Shown: in pieces, positions 35,022-44,050 of the stretch | Layout of the letters: each line of letters begins with the position of its first letter | Position numbering within the stretch: position 1 is the stretch's first letter | Source of the DNA: Armatimonadota bacterium | GTDB lineage: Bacteria; Armatimonadota; UBA5829; DTLH01 | NCBI GenBank assembly: GCA_029551395.1 | Contig: JAKPFN010000022.1 | Span: forward strand, 1-64,000 | Direction: 5' to 3' | DNA length: 64,000 nucleotides | The notes under the pieces: generated by a model | What the model was told of the DNA's origin: nothing | Database searches by the model: none | The model's input: only the letters and a program-made list of their open reading frames with translations | Program-made: the position numbers and the translations under genes

Positions 35022-35924
35022 ATGGACAGCGAGGCTCTGGAACTGACTGAACAAGAACATGAATTCGAGTCAGAAGAGCGTGAACGCGTACCTGTAGTCA
35101 CCGATTCTATGGACATGTACTTGAACCGGATTGGTAAATGGCCACTTTTATCTCATAAAGAGGAGCTAGAATTGGCCCGCCGGGCAAGGCTTGGTGACAA
35201 TGAGGCAAAGCACCGTCTGGTTGAGTGCAATCTGAAACTCGTCGTTAGTATTGCCAAAATGTATGCTCGGTCCGGTGTTTCGCTGCCAGACCTGATTCAA
35301 GAAGGTAACATCGGCTTGATGAGGGCTGCAGAAACTTTCGACCCGAGCCGGGGATTTAGATTTAGTACTTATGCTGTAGCTTGGATTCGACAAGCAATAA
35401 CTCGGGCCATTGAGCGCCAAGGACGGACTATTCGAGTTCCAAGTTATGTGATACAATCCATTAGGAAACTCCACCGGATCGAATCGGACATTATGAGCGA
35501 ATGCGGTAAGGAGCCAACTATTGATGAGCTTGCCAAAAGAGCAAACCTGTCCAGGGAACAGGTAATGAAGCTGCTGGAGGCATCTGAAGGGCTGGTTTCT
35601 CTCGATGACTGCGTTAAAGATAGCGGTGCAACCGCTTTGTTGGAAAGGCTCACGGATGCTACCGCTGAAGATCCTGAAGTAGGAGCTCTCAAGAGAGAAT
35701 GTGAAGAGTTTGTTGAAAAGCTCATTGCTTCCCTAAGTCCGCAGGAGAAGCTGATTATTGAGAGACGCTTCGGGTTGACAGATGGTGATACAGCAACCTT
35801 ACAGGAAATTGGACGCCAATTGCATATCACCAGAGAGAGAGTCAGACAACTGGAGACGAGAGCCCTCAAAAAGCTGCGTATAGCTGCTACCAGAAACCGT
35901 CTGGAGGGCTACTTCGTTAGTTAA
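35022..35924 (+). CDS. RNA polymerase sigma factor, RpoD/SigA-like (group 1 or 2)
   Basis: A 300-residue sigma-70 protein with region 1.2 (DSMDMYLNRIGKWPLLSHKEE), region 2 (NLKLVVSIAKMYARSGVSLPDLIQEGNIGLMRA and FSTYAVAWIRQAITRAI), region 3 and region 4 (TLQEIGRQLHITRERVRQLETRALKKLR). It lacks the long region 1.1 of many housekeeping sigmas, so it could be either a short SigA or a group 2 stress sigma; other sigma genes outside the window would decide this. GAAAGGAGG precedes the start. A lone LuxR-type HTH gene follows it by 24 bases. Confidence 0.9.
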   Translation: MDSEALELTEQEHEFESEERERVPVVTDSMDMYLNRIGKWPLLSHKEELELARRARLGDNEAKHRLVECNLKLVVSIAKMYARSGVSLPDLIQEGNIGLMRAAETFDPSRGFRFSTYAVAWIRQAITRAIERQGRTIRVPSYVIQSIRKLHRIESDIMSECGKEPTIDELAKRANLSREQVMKLLEASEGLVSLDDCVKDSGATALLERLTDATAEDPEVGALKRECEEFVEKLIASLSPQEKLIIERRFGLTDGDTATLQEIGRQLHITRERVRQLETRALKKLRIAATRNRLEGYFVS

Positions 35925-35948
35925 TGCAATAGGAGAGGGTGTGGGAAG

Positions 35949-36203
35949 ATGATTGATTTATCTACTGAGCAGGTGGCACTCAGCCTAAACGATCAGGAGG
36001 TACTATCTAGACTCACAGAAAGGGAACGAGAGATACTGCGGCTGATTTTCGACGGTAAGTGCTCTAACGAGGTTGCCAGCATCCTTTGTGTGAGTAAACG
36101 AACCGTAGACTTTCATCTTGCTCGTGCTTATGTCAAACTGGGAGTCTCAAACAGGTTCCAAGCTTTCAAACGTGCGCTTCAGCTTGGAATTATTTCATCT
36201 TGA
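35949..36203 (+). CDS. orphan LuxR/GerE-type helix-turn-helix protein
   Basis: An 84-residue protein made almost entirely of one LuxR C-terminal HTH domain (LTEREREILRLIFDGKCSNEVASILCVSKRTVDFHLARAYVKLGV), without a receiver or ligand domain. It resembles GerE-sized regulators. It follows the sigma factor closely on the same strand and is probably in the same operon, so it may work with that sigma factor. The preceding region offers GGAGAGGGTGTGGGAAG as ribosome binding site. Confidence 0.88.
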   Translation: MIDLSTEQVALSLNDQEVLSRLTEREREILRLIFDGKCSNEVASILCVSKRTVDFHLARAYVKLGVSNRFQAFKRALQLGIISS

Positions 36204-36300
36204 CAGGCATTTATAACAAGATTACTTTTTCAAAACGCCCTGAAACTCTGAAGACTAATATCCGGTCCATCAACCGTGTATGATGGAGAGATCGAGAACG

Positions 36301-37305
36301 TTAATATCCTCGTTGGCGGTTAAACACGTTTATCATTGGCTGCCCTTCTTCAAATGCGTTCAGATTCTCCCTGAATACCTCAAACGCGCGTTCCGAATAA
36401 CCGGAAAAAGATCCTGCCACGTGTGGCGTTATGATTAGATTCGGCAGATCCCAAAGCGGATTATCGTGCGGTATTGGCTCTTGTGTGAACACATCTAGTG
36501 CTGCACCTGCAATCCAGCCTTCACGAAGAGCCTGTATTAACGCCTGTTCGTCTATCATTCGGCCTCTCGCAACATTTACAATGTATGCAGAAGGCTTCAT
36601 CAGCTTGAGTTCTCGTTCTCCTATTAGTGCCTGCGTATCTGCTGTAAGCGGTACTATTAAAACCACGTAATCTGCTTGCTTCAGCACAATATCCAGCGCC
36701 GTTGGCGGTAGTACCTGGTCTACATAATCCAACTGGCCCTCAATTGTCCTTTTTGTGCCAATTACCTTCATCCCCAAACTCTTACAGAGTCTTGCAAGCT
36801 CAGTACCGATTTTGCCAAGACCAACAATGCCTGCTGTTTTATCTGAGAGATTATCAGCAAATGGTGCAATAACAGCTCTGTCGTATACATGCTGCTCCTG
36901 ATTTCGAATCGCGGTATGTATCCTTCTCGAAAGCGCAAGCATCAGTCCCAGAACATGTTCTGAAACGGCTGTTCTATGTATCCCGGACATTGTAGTAATA
37001 ATGATGTCACTTTCAAGCAGTTCAGGAAAGATTGTATGGTCTATACCGGCACTTCCAAACTGAATCCACTTCAACTTCTTCGCACGAGCAAACATTGCCG
37101 GCAGGATTCTGTAGCCAATCATTATATCAGCATCTTGAATTTCGCTAATCACACTGTTAGTATCGCGGCAGACTACTGCCTTATGCCCTCTTGATTCAAG
37201 TTCACGGATGGCTAAATCTACATAACGATCGACAATGAGTGCATCTTCGAGATGATGCGCTACCCAGAATACAGCCTTCATCTTTTGAGCTGGTCTATTC
37301 GTCAT
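36301..37305 (-). CDS. D-2-hydroxyacid dehydrogenase
   Basis: A 334-residue NAD(P)-dependent dehydrogenase related to glyoxylate/hydroxypyruvate reductases. The Rossmann motif GLGKIGTELARLCKSLG, the Arg in VNVARGRMIDE, the Glu in FTQEP and the His in IITPHVAGS are the expected cofactor and catalytic features. The substrate cannot be fixed; hydroxypyruvate or glyoxylate would fit with glycerate kinase and the gcv operon. It overlaps the PtsI-like gene by 11 bases and is the last gene of the Lpt-containing unit. Confidence 0.88.
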   Translation of the reverse strand: MTNRPAQKMKAVFWVAHHLEDALIVDRYVDLAIRELESRGHKAVVCRDTNSVISEIQDADIMIGYRILPAMFARAKKLKWIQFGSAGIDHTIFPELLESDIIITTMSGIHRTAVSEHVLGLMLALSRRIHTAIRNQEQHVYDRAVIAPFADNLSDKTAGIVGLGKIGTELARLCKSLGMKVIGTKRTIEGQLDYVDQVLPPTALDIVLKQADYVVLIVPLTADTQALIGERELKLMKPSAYIVNVARGRMIDEQALIQALREGWIAGAALDVFTQEPIPHDNPLWDLPNLIITPHVAGSFSGYSERAFEVFRENLNAFEEGQPMINVFNRQRGY

Positions 37306-38200
37306 CTGTTAAGGTCTCCAATTCTGGTAATGTGCGTATTATCTCTTTTACACGGGCTACTGACTCAGCAGTAACTACTACACAATTAGCGCCAGAAACC
37401 ACTTCCTTTCGGACAGTTGTATCATCAAGAACTTTTGGCTTCTCTGACGAGCTTAGGAATGATACTTGCTCACTGGCTGCATACTTATGTATAAAGCTCA
37501 ACAATCCTTCATCCAGATTATCCAGTATCAGATACAGCTTCTTACCTGCTGACAACGCAAGGAGCATCTGAAAGGCCTCTACGTGCAGATTGAGCAGGTC
37601 AGCGCGATTATGCATCGCCTCGATTGAGGCGAAATCGTCAAATTGAACTATAAGAGCATCTGCACCTTGATTGATTGCAGTCTCAACTTCATCTACTGAG
37701 GCTGCTAGTGCCATAACAAGGACTACACGTCCATCCAGTGTTTTGGCTGGAATGTGTGCAGATTCTAGAAAGATGCGATTAGAACTCTGTGTTGAAGTTT
37801 CTGATTGGTACCTGACGAACGTCTGAACATCAGGATCGATGTACACCGTGCCCTGGTTAGCATCAAGTATAGCAATCTGCTCTCCTTGGACAGACTGCAT
37901 AAGGTTACTTATGCCCGTGACACAAGGTATGGTCAGAGGAAGCGCCGGTTCATCATTTCCCTGAGCAGCAATTCCTACTGTGCGGACTCCTGGTATCCTT
38001 ATAGCAGAGCCAACAGCCAAGAGGTCGCAGGCAATCACTACTTCGGTCCAGTCAGCTTCAATGAGTCCCATCTTTAGAGCTTTCAGCCCTCGACTCAACA
38101 CGCTTTGAGGCACTCCTGATAGCCCGTTAGAAACATCGATGGGTATTATAGTGGCAATTACGATCCCAGGTGTCTTTGGAATCCCTTGGAGTTCGATCAT
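37295..38200 (-). CDS. degenerate PtsI / PEP-utilising-enzyme-like protein
   Basis: A 301-residue protein that reads like a shortened enzyme I of the phosphotransferase system. The opening GIPKTPGIVIA mirrors the GIxxSPGIAxG start of PtsI. Residues ~90-124 (IPCVTGISN...GTVYIDPD) match the C-terminal half of the swivelling domain, and residues ~150-240 resemble the start of the PEP-binding barrel (SVDEVETAINQGADALIVQF). The phospho-accepting motif GGxxSHxAI is missing and the total length is about half of PtsI. It is therefore unlikely to carry out phosphotransfer and may be regulatory. It sits six bases after lptA. Confidence 0.6.
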   Translation of the reverse strand: MIELQGIPKTPGIVIATIIPIDVSNGLSGVPQSVLSRGLKALKMGLIEADWTEVVIACDLLAVGSAIRIPGVRTVGIAAQGNDEPALPLTIPCVTGISNLMQSVQGEQIAILDANQGTVYIDPDVQTFVRYQSETSTQSSNRIFLESAHIPAKTLDGRVVLVMALAASVDEVETAINQGADALIVQFDDFASIEAMHNRADLLNLHVEAFQMLLALSAGKKLYLILDNLDEGLLSFIHKYAASEQVSFLSSSEKPKVLDDTTVRKEVVSGANCVVVTAESVARVKEIIRTLPELETLTDDE

Positions 38201-38206
38201 TGGCTG

Positions 38207-39016
38207 CTACTCCTGCTTTTCCTCTTCTTCCGCAGGAGTCTCAGTAGTATCATCACCCTCAATTTCTTCTTCAAGATCGACTTTTACCGTAGCACTGCCG
38301 TTCTCAGCCTCTATCCATTCAGATCCTTCTTTGAGTGACATTCGTACAGTGCCTTCTGATGAGAACGTTTGCCCTTTTTCATCCTTAACGAAGACGCCGC
38401 CAGTTAGGGTTAGATGCTCCTCGTTGACGTCATAGACAGCTTTCTTTGCAATACCGACTCGATCCTTTTGTACAACCTTTATATTGCCTTCTGCAGTGGC
38501 GATTTTCTTCCGATAAAGATATTCTACTTTGTCACAGGTCATAGTAGTTGGCTGTGTAAGATGTTCACGGATAGTTTCCGGGTCGTTTTCTGACTGTTGG
38601 TTTGAGGATTTAGGTTTGGCTACCAGCTTGACTCCCCCATCAATGACACATTTTCGTTCATTAAGGTAAGTAGTACCTTTTGGCCCGGTGATTTCATTTT
38701 CCGGATCAGTAATTTTGAGATTCCCTTCCATCACAACAATCTTGGTTTTTTCAGTGTAGACAGCCTTATCAGATGTGATAGTGACATCGCCATACTTGAC
38801 AACCACATTACCTGTTATGGTCCAAACCTGCTCGCCCTTCTCCCCTTGGCCTTTCCAGTGGTCACCATTCACAGTGGCAGTCTCCGGTTGTTTCTTATCT
38901 GACTGCTTATTATTCTGTTGTGCGTCTACAGGCCATTCTGTAAATACCATGAGAATAGCTGTAGATACCATCAAAACCAAAATAATCCGTACACCTAAGA
39001 CTCTAAGGTGTTTCAT
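38207..39016 (-). CDS. lptA: LptA/OstA-like lipopolysaccharide transport protein
   Basis: A 269-residue exported protein (signal peptide IILVLMVSTAILMVF) made of repeated OstA-type beta strands, such as GNVVVKYGDVTITSDKAVY and ATAEGNIKVVQKDRVGIAKKAVYDV. Such periplasmic proteins form the jellyroll bridge carrying LPS to the outer membrane. It has more strands than the short LptA of enterobacteria and an acidic C-terminal tail (EEEKQE). It directly follows lptC. Presence of both implies a diderm cell envelope. Confidence 0.85.
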   Translation of the reverse strand: MKHLRVLGVRIILVLMVSTAILMVFTEWPVDAQQNNKQSDKKQPETATVNGDHWKGQGEKGEQVWTITGNVVVKYGDVTITSDKAVYTEKTKIVVMEGNLKITDPENEITGPKGTTYLNERKCVIDGGVKLVAKPKSSNQQSENDPETIREHLTQPTTMTCDKVEYLYRKKIATAEGNIKVVQKDRVGIAKKAVYDVNEEHLTLTGGVFVKDEKGQTFSSEGTVRMSLKEGSEWIEAENGSATVKVDLEEEIEGDDTTETPAEEEEKQE

Positions 39017-39057
39017 TCTTCACTCCTTACCACTTACCTGAACCATAGTAACCCGAA

Positions 39058-39633
39058 TCACGGGATTTCAGATACACTCACAACTAACTTTGCTTTTTTC
39101 AGTGTAACATCCCGATTCTTGGCATCAAGTAAAAGATCTTGTCCTACCAAACTGCTTTCTTCAGATGTCAACTTCACAGTTCCTGGACACCTAAGCTGGC
39201 TTAAATATGCAGACCATAAAGCTTTATCTGCTTCTGCTTTATACCCGTGTATTGAAGCGACTTTTACACCTTTCGATACTTCTACGTTACCTGTTGAAGC
39301 ATCATAGACAGCCTTCCCTGCTGAAACTGATGCCACAACCTTGTTATTATCGAAGAGCTTTCCATCTCTAATGGATATAAACTCTGTGCGGTACCTGCCC
39401 CGGGAAACGCTGGCTTTATCTGCAGCAAAGCTCCAGGTCTTTTGTCCATCTGAGCGCCCTACTATCTCTACGTCTTCTAATGCCAAAACAATTTGAGGAT
39501 TTCCTACCAATGAGCTTTTTATGACGTACGGAGAATAGCCTCTCAGCATGTAAATCGATACAGCTAAGCCGCATATTATCAGAATTGCAATAATGGGAGC
39601 AATATACTTTCGTTTGGATGATATAGTAGGCAT
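39058..39633 (-). CDS. lptC: LptC-like LPS export protein
   Basis: A 191-residue bitopic protein with a single N-terminal membrane helix (YIAPIIAILIICGLAVSIYML) followed by a periplasmic OstA/LptC-like beta jellyroll (VEIVGRSDGQKTWSFAADKAS). LptC links the LptBFG transporter with LptA. The LptB/F/G genes are not in the window. Its ribosome binding site GGGGGAG is also the 3' arm of the upstream hairpin. Confidence 0.82.
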   Translation of the reverse strand: MPTISSKRKYIAPIIAILIICGLAVSIYMLRGYSPYVIKSSLVGNPQIVLALEDVEIVGRSDGQKTWSFAADKASVSRGRYRTEFISIRDGKLFDNNKVVASVSAGKAVYDASTGNVEVSKGVKVASIHGYKAEADKALWSAYLSQLRCPGTVKLTSEESSLVGQDLLLDAKNRDVTLKKAKLVVSVSEIP

Positions 39634-39647
39634 ATCAAATTAAGACT

Positions 39648-39672
39648 CCCCCTGATGCAATTCATCAGGGGG
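39648..39672 (-). promoter_or_regulatory. hairpin overlapping the lptC ribosome binding site
   Basis: ccccctgatg and catcaggggg form a perfect 10-bp stem between the lipoprotein gene and lptC. On the minus strand the 3' arm supplies GGGGG of the GGGGGAG located 12 bases before the lptC ATG. The hairpin may act as a partial terminator, as translational control of lptC, or both. Confidence 0.5.
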
Positions 39673-39699
39673 CATTCTATAGCGCAAAATTACTAATTT

Positions 39700-40149
39700 C
39701 TATTGTGGACAGGCAGGTGGAAATGGTGGAGGGTTATCTGCATTCATAAGCATGATAGTGCCTAGAGAAGTCTCACCTTTTGGTATCAAAGGCAGTTCGA
39801 TGCATTTTGCATTCTGCACTTTGTTATTTGCCCTACACCAGAAGTCGAAATATCCAGGTGATGGAGTGGCATTCCTGCCATCTATAGAAAAAATCCGCAC
39901 AACCGGCGCTGTACTCATTTCAAACCTGAACTGGCCTTGGCTATTTGTTGTTGTTTCAACCGTCCCAATCTTAACCTTTGCACCCACTACAGGTTTGCTG
40001 TTATTGGAATCTTTAACAAATCCTGTAACCACGTAAGAATTCTGGTTTACCGGAGGATTTTCGCCACCTCCGCCTCCACCTCCACCGCATCCGATTACCA
40101 AGGCAGCGACTATTGCCAGTAACACTATCACTACCGCATTTCTTTTCAT
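39700..40149 (-). CDS. lipoprotein with carboxypeptidase-regulatory-like domain
   Basis: A 149-residue predicted lipoprotein. The signal peptide ends in the lipobox VIGC, followed by a polyglycine linker (CGGGGGGGGEN). The rest is a transthyretin-like beta-sandwich (YVVTGFVKDSNNSKPVVGAKVKIG ... TTTNSQGQFRFEM), as found in CarboxypepD_reg domains on secreted proteins. No enzyme motif is seen. It is the smallest of three related lipoproteins here. Confidence 0.75.
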   Translation of the reverse strand: MKRNAVVIVLLAIVAALVIGCGGGGGGGGENPPVNQNSYVVTGFVKDSNNSKPVVGAKVKIGTVETTTNSQGQFRFEMSTAPVVRIFSIDGRNATPSPGYFDFWCRANNKVQNAKCIELPLIPKGETSLGTIMLMNADNPPPFPPACPQ

Positions 40150-40262
40150 GCTTTTGATATCTCCTCCCGGCGATGGACCCGGTTACTTCAGACCGGGAAT
40201 CGCCCTGCAGTATCTGCAGCAGCTATTTGATTATATGTCATAGAATCGCCATCAAGCAACTG

Positions 40263-40862
40263 CTACTGCCGCTCAAGCGTCAGATTTACAGTAATTACCT
40301 TAGTCAAATCTTTGATGGCTACTTGTTGTGTCTTTGTGATAAATCCTGCCTTGGCCGCACGGATTTCATAATTCCCAACCGGTGCCCAAAACTGGTATTT
40401 ACCATCGCTTGCTGTGATCATTTGGTCATATTGTGTTGTGCCTGCGAACAGGCTGACCGTCACTCCTGTTGCATTAGACGCACCACTCAGGGTTATTGTT
40501 CCTTGTAAAGTCCGCGGTGTTTGATCAGGTGGGTCTCCACTTGTAGGAGCCATACGAATAGGTTCAGGAAGTGTATTTGCTCCTGATTTGATTGTGATAT
40601 TTTGGGATGAGATCTCGTAACCAGCAAGCTGCGCTGTGAGTACTCCAGGCCCAGTCGATAAACCTTTTAGGATAAAAGAACCGTCTGTACCTGTCGTTGT
40701 GTTAACAGACCCAATTGCCACACGAACGCCTGAAAGCGGCGTTTCCGTAGCCCCGTTAATCACAGTTCCGGTTAGACTGGTGCTTGAGCCTCCTCCTCCG
40801 CCACAGCCAGAGATCATATAGACTAGTAAGAGAACCAATGCCAAAAGTAAACAGTTTCTCAT
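40263..40862 (-). CDS. lipoprotein with two carboxypeptidase-regulatory-like domains
   Basis: A 199-residue lipoprotein with lipobox MISGC and a glycine linker (CGGGGGSS). Two tandem beta-sandwich units follow: TSLTGTVINGATETPLSGVRVAIG...GTDGSFILKGL and RTLQGTITLSGASNATGVTVSLF...ASDGKYQFWAP. Such modules usually serve as spacers or ligand-binding scaffolds at the cell surface. Confidence 0.75.
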   Translation of the reverse strand: MRNCLLLALVLLLVYMISGCGGGGGSSTSLTGTVINGATETPLSGVRVAIGSVNTTTGTDGSFILKGLSTGPGVLTAQLAGYEISSQNITIKSGANTLPEPIRMAPTSGDPPDQTPRTLQGTITLSGASNATGVTVSLFAGTTQYDQMITASDGKYQFWAPVGNYEIRAAKAGFITKTQQVAIKDLTKVITVNLTLERQ

Positions 40863-40881
40863 CTGTATATTCCCTTTGAAA

Positions 40882-43800
40882 TTACCTTGCGATTAACAAC
40901 GGTCGAACGGCCTTGACCATCTCGCCATCTTCAGCAACAGCAGTCATTTGCAGCACATACATCCCTGACGGAACAACCTGTCCAGAATCATCTCGTTTGT
41001 CCCATGTTAAAGCATTGATTCCTGAGCGGGTAGGTCTACCAGGCTCAAGTCTCCTTATTACTCTGCCTGTTGGTCCGAGTATTTCCGCAGATATTTGCGC
41101 ATCAGATGTCAGGTTATAGCTAACTGATACACTAGACCCTCTCATTGGATTCACCATAAGGCCAGTAATCATTAGCCGTGAAGTGGGAGAAGTATCCGCC
41201 ACAATAGTAAGTCTTCGCGGACTTCCATCACCTGAATTGAACCTGTAGCTGGATGTTGTCCGCATATATTGACTTCGACCTGTAGATTGATCCAGTATCG
41301 AAAGCCGGTAATCTTTTGGCACCTGAATAATATCCTGCCACTTGATAACTACATCCTGATTTGGCTCGGTCGGTGAGACGACAAGGTCCCAGGATACCTT
41401 GGAAGTTCCGATACCGCGCGTATCGACAGCGCATACATCCCCTGCCCTTCCAGGTATTTGAGCTGCCATCATTATAGATTCGCCAAATGGAGGCGGTGCT
41501 TCAGCATCAAAAGCGTTATCAAACCCCTCAGTTGCTCCTGGCGAAATACCAAGCGTAACATTACTTACAGAACCATCTGGAGAGACAGCCGCAAGCTTCA
41601 TAGCCCATCCGTTACCGGACTTGGACTCTGTTCCGGCACCAACAGCCGGGATGCTCGCGGCTCTGCTGGTATACTGCGGACCAGGAACAATGAGGACTGC
41701 TCCATCTGGAGCATTACACTTTATCCAATAACCTTCCCACGGTGCCAGACTTGTTGCTTCTGTATAACCGGTGTTAGGCGTATACCTCCATATCACTTTG
41801 CCAACAATCCCACTGGCCCAGGCCTGAGCAAAAGTAACAGGTTCATCATTGCCCTTCTCTACCATAAGCGATGAAACAGCGACAGGGCTTTCGAATGGCC
41901 CACCAATCTGGTTCCATCCGTTCACCAAGCCGATTCTGTAGCGCCCAGTTGGGTCAGGAACCTCACCGGTAACCGTTACCGTCGTAGTAGACGGGAATTT
42001 TACCCAGTAAGCTCTTCCAGGAGCAAAAGGAGGTGTTCGTGGATACATCTCATACTTGTAATTCGATGTCAAGGTCGGGTTCCATCGTGCCAGGAGTAGT
42101 TGGTTGGCTGGGATAGCCGGGCCACTTGCACCTTGAAGCGCCTGCGCCTGGTCCTGCATATATGTGGTCATAGGCACTGACATCATCTGAACACCTGCGG
42201 TGTATGTATGCGTAAGTGTTTTCGCAGCAACAGGCGCGTTGATAATCGCAAGATACGAACCAGGACCGACATTAGCAACCTTCGTAACGGGACTCCCGGT
42301 AGTTGGACTGTAAGTTATTGTCATCTTGCTGAATAAGTCGAGGCTCAATGCTTTTCCAAACGCACCATTTGTAACAGTAGCTGTTGTGGATGGATTTGCA
42401 TCAAGCACAGCAGATATTGACCCGGAATTCCCTCCGACTATAATACCAAGCAATGTATTTGGATTAGCTGAAGTTCCAGCCAAGCCAGCCGGGAAGTAAA
42501 TTCGCCTTGTTTCCGGCCCGATTGTGAAGTCAATTGCTACGCGCTGCGCTCCGCCCATATTGGAGGGATAGAATGTAGGTGTGACATATCCTTCACCAGC
42601 TTCGATCGGGACAACTTCATACTGACTGGAAACAAAAACATCATTCTGGTATTTATAATCCCAATAAACCGGGTAGACAGTGCCCTCAAGCGGAGTCTCA
42701 TTACCCGTAGATGTAGTATTGTAGTGAATAAGGAAAACAGGCAGTGAGTAGCCACCCGATGAATCTTCAACATCTGGTGGGAAAGTAAACGCATAGAGCT
42801 TTTTCCCAATCGAGATGCTTGTATCAAGAACATACTGCCTTCTGAACCACTCATTGAAAGGCAGGGCTTCAACTGATGGAGTAATTCCGGCAGCTATACC
42901 TTTGAGTGCAGGCACATTTCCTGCAATTCCAGGGTTTCCAGAAAGCTGCTGATAATATGCCTCATTAAACAGTTTGAAGAATGACTGTCCATCAGTGCGA
43001 AGCCTCTCTATATACACCTTGAGCCACGCAGTAGAGGACATTCCCAGCCTTGGGATAATCATCCCGCCAAATTGTCCACCACCCTGAAGACTATCAACCC
43101 ACGATGTCATAAAGGTATTGTTCGATAGCGGTGGTTGATTCAACACTTCATAGTTCGGCATCAGGTAATAGAAAGCATCACCAAGAGTACGTCCAACAAA
43201 GTCCATCTGTGATAGACCTGACGCCGGCTGCTGGGCTATTTTCTTGTCTATTTCCTCACCGGCAACAACCGCGGCCGCTCTGGTAAAGCCTTCTTCCCAT
43301 GCATCATAATTGAAAGCAGCAGTGTCATGGAACGCATGTATCATCATGTGAAGGAAGCTGCGCTCAAGGCTGACGTTGCTGTTGTACCGCCATAACTTAA
43401 TCTGTGGCTGGACGCTGCTTCCCGTGATGTATACTCCGCCAAGAAGAGAGTCCTTCTCAGTTTGCGTAGTATCATTTACCACATTTACAGTAATTGAACG
43501 CGCAGGAGCGCCGTATACCTGCACAACTATCGGATAAGCAATCTGCACGAAGGACTTCAGGAGTGCTTCATCAGATGCAGACCAACCAGTATATGTAAAC
43601 GTGATAGTACCGCCGCCGTACGCCCGCGAAGCTCGGCCAGGTATATCAAATGTACCACCGGATTGTATTAATACAGTGGCATACATCTCCGGGTCGACAT
43701 CAGGACGTATCAAACCTGCTTCCTTCAGCTTAGATATCTGCCTGGAAAGTGGATTTCCAATTGCACGAGTTGAAACACGCCCTAATGCAGCCGAAACAGC

Positions 43801-43992
43801 AGCTTCTACTGCTGCGGGATTGGTCGGGTCTGCAACATCGACAACAATTGCATTCTGTGGGCCGTTCGAAATCGTTTCAAACGGCACGTTAGAAACGTTG
43901 TAGTAACTTGCTGCATCTGCAGGCTGGTATAAACCAGCAACTACAGCTAGCACGGTGACTGTAATAGCTAATATTCGCAAGATCATCATCAC
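40882..43992 (-). CDS. large exported protein with C-terminal FlgD-like Ig domain
   Basis: A 1036-residue secreted or periplasmic protein with signal peptide (ILRILAITVTVLAVVAGLYQ). The last ~90 residues are a FlgD-type Ig-like module (SVSYNLTSDAQISAEILGPTGRVIRRL ... DDSGQVVPSGMYVLQM), often found at the end of secreted proteins. The region around residues 240-400 includes MIHAFHDTAAFNYDAWEEGFTRAA, which resembles a metallopeptidase-like helix but lacks a clear HExxH. The middle holds repeated beta-sandwich segments (ARAYWVKFPSTTTVTVTGE). Three consecutive ATGs start the ORF; spacing from AGGAG favours the second or third (43989/43986). Function unknown. Confidence 0.65.
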   Translation of the reverse strand: MMMILRILAITVTVLAVVAGLYQPADAASYYNVSNVPFETISNGPQNAIVVDVADPTNPAAVEAAVSAALGRVSTRAIGNPLSRQISKLKEAGLIRPDVDPEMYATVLIQSGGTFDIPGRASRAYGGGTITFTYTGWSASDEALLKSFVQIAYPIVVQVYGAPARSITVNVVNDTTQTEKDSLLGGVYITGSSVQPQIKLWRYNSNVSLERSFLHMMIHAFHDTAAFNYDAWEEGFTRAAAVVAGEEIDKKIAQQPASGLSQMDFVGRTLGDAFYYLMPNYEVLNQPPLSNNTFMTSWVDSLQGGGQFGGMIIPRLGMSSTAWLKVYIERLRTDGQSFFKLFNEAYYQQLSGNPGIAGNVPALKGIAAGITPSVEALPFNEWFRRQYVLDTSISIGKKLYAFTFPPDVEDSSGGYSLPVFLIHYNTTSTGNETPLEGTVYPVYWDYKYQNDVFVSSQYEVVPIEAGEGYVTPTFYPSNMGGAQRVAIDFTIGPETRRIYFPAGLAGTSANPNTLLGIIVGGNSGSISAVLDANPSTTATVTNGAFGKALSLDLFSKMTITYSPTTGSPVTKVANVGPGSYLAIINAPVAAKTLTHTYTAGVQMMSVPMTTYMQDQAQALQGASGPAIPANQLLLARWNPTLTSNYKYEMYPRTPPFAPGRAYWVKFPSTTTVTVTGEVPDPTGRYRIGLVNGWNQIGGPFESPVAVSSLMVEKGNDEPVTFAQAWASGIVGKVIWRYTPNTGYTEATSLAPWEGYWIKCNAPDGAVLIVPGPQYTSRAASIPAVGAGTESKSGNGWAMKLAAVSPDGSVSNVTLGISPGATEGFDNAFDAEAPPPFGESIMMAAQIPGRAGDVCAVDTRGIGTSKVSWDLVVSPTEPNQDVVIKWQDIIQVPKDYRLSILDQSTGRSQYMRTTSSYRFNSGDGSPRRLTIVADTSPTSRLMITGLMVNPMRGSSVSVSYNLTSDAQISAEILGPTGRVIRRLEPGRPTRSGINALTWDKRDDSGQVVPSGMYVLQMTAVAEDGEMVKAVRPLLIAR

Positions 43993-44050
43993 TCCTGCTA
44001 TGTATTACGACAAAGCTGACTGCCTCGTTCCGTTTACTTCAGCAAAAGGC

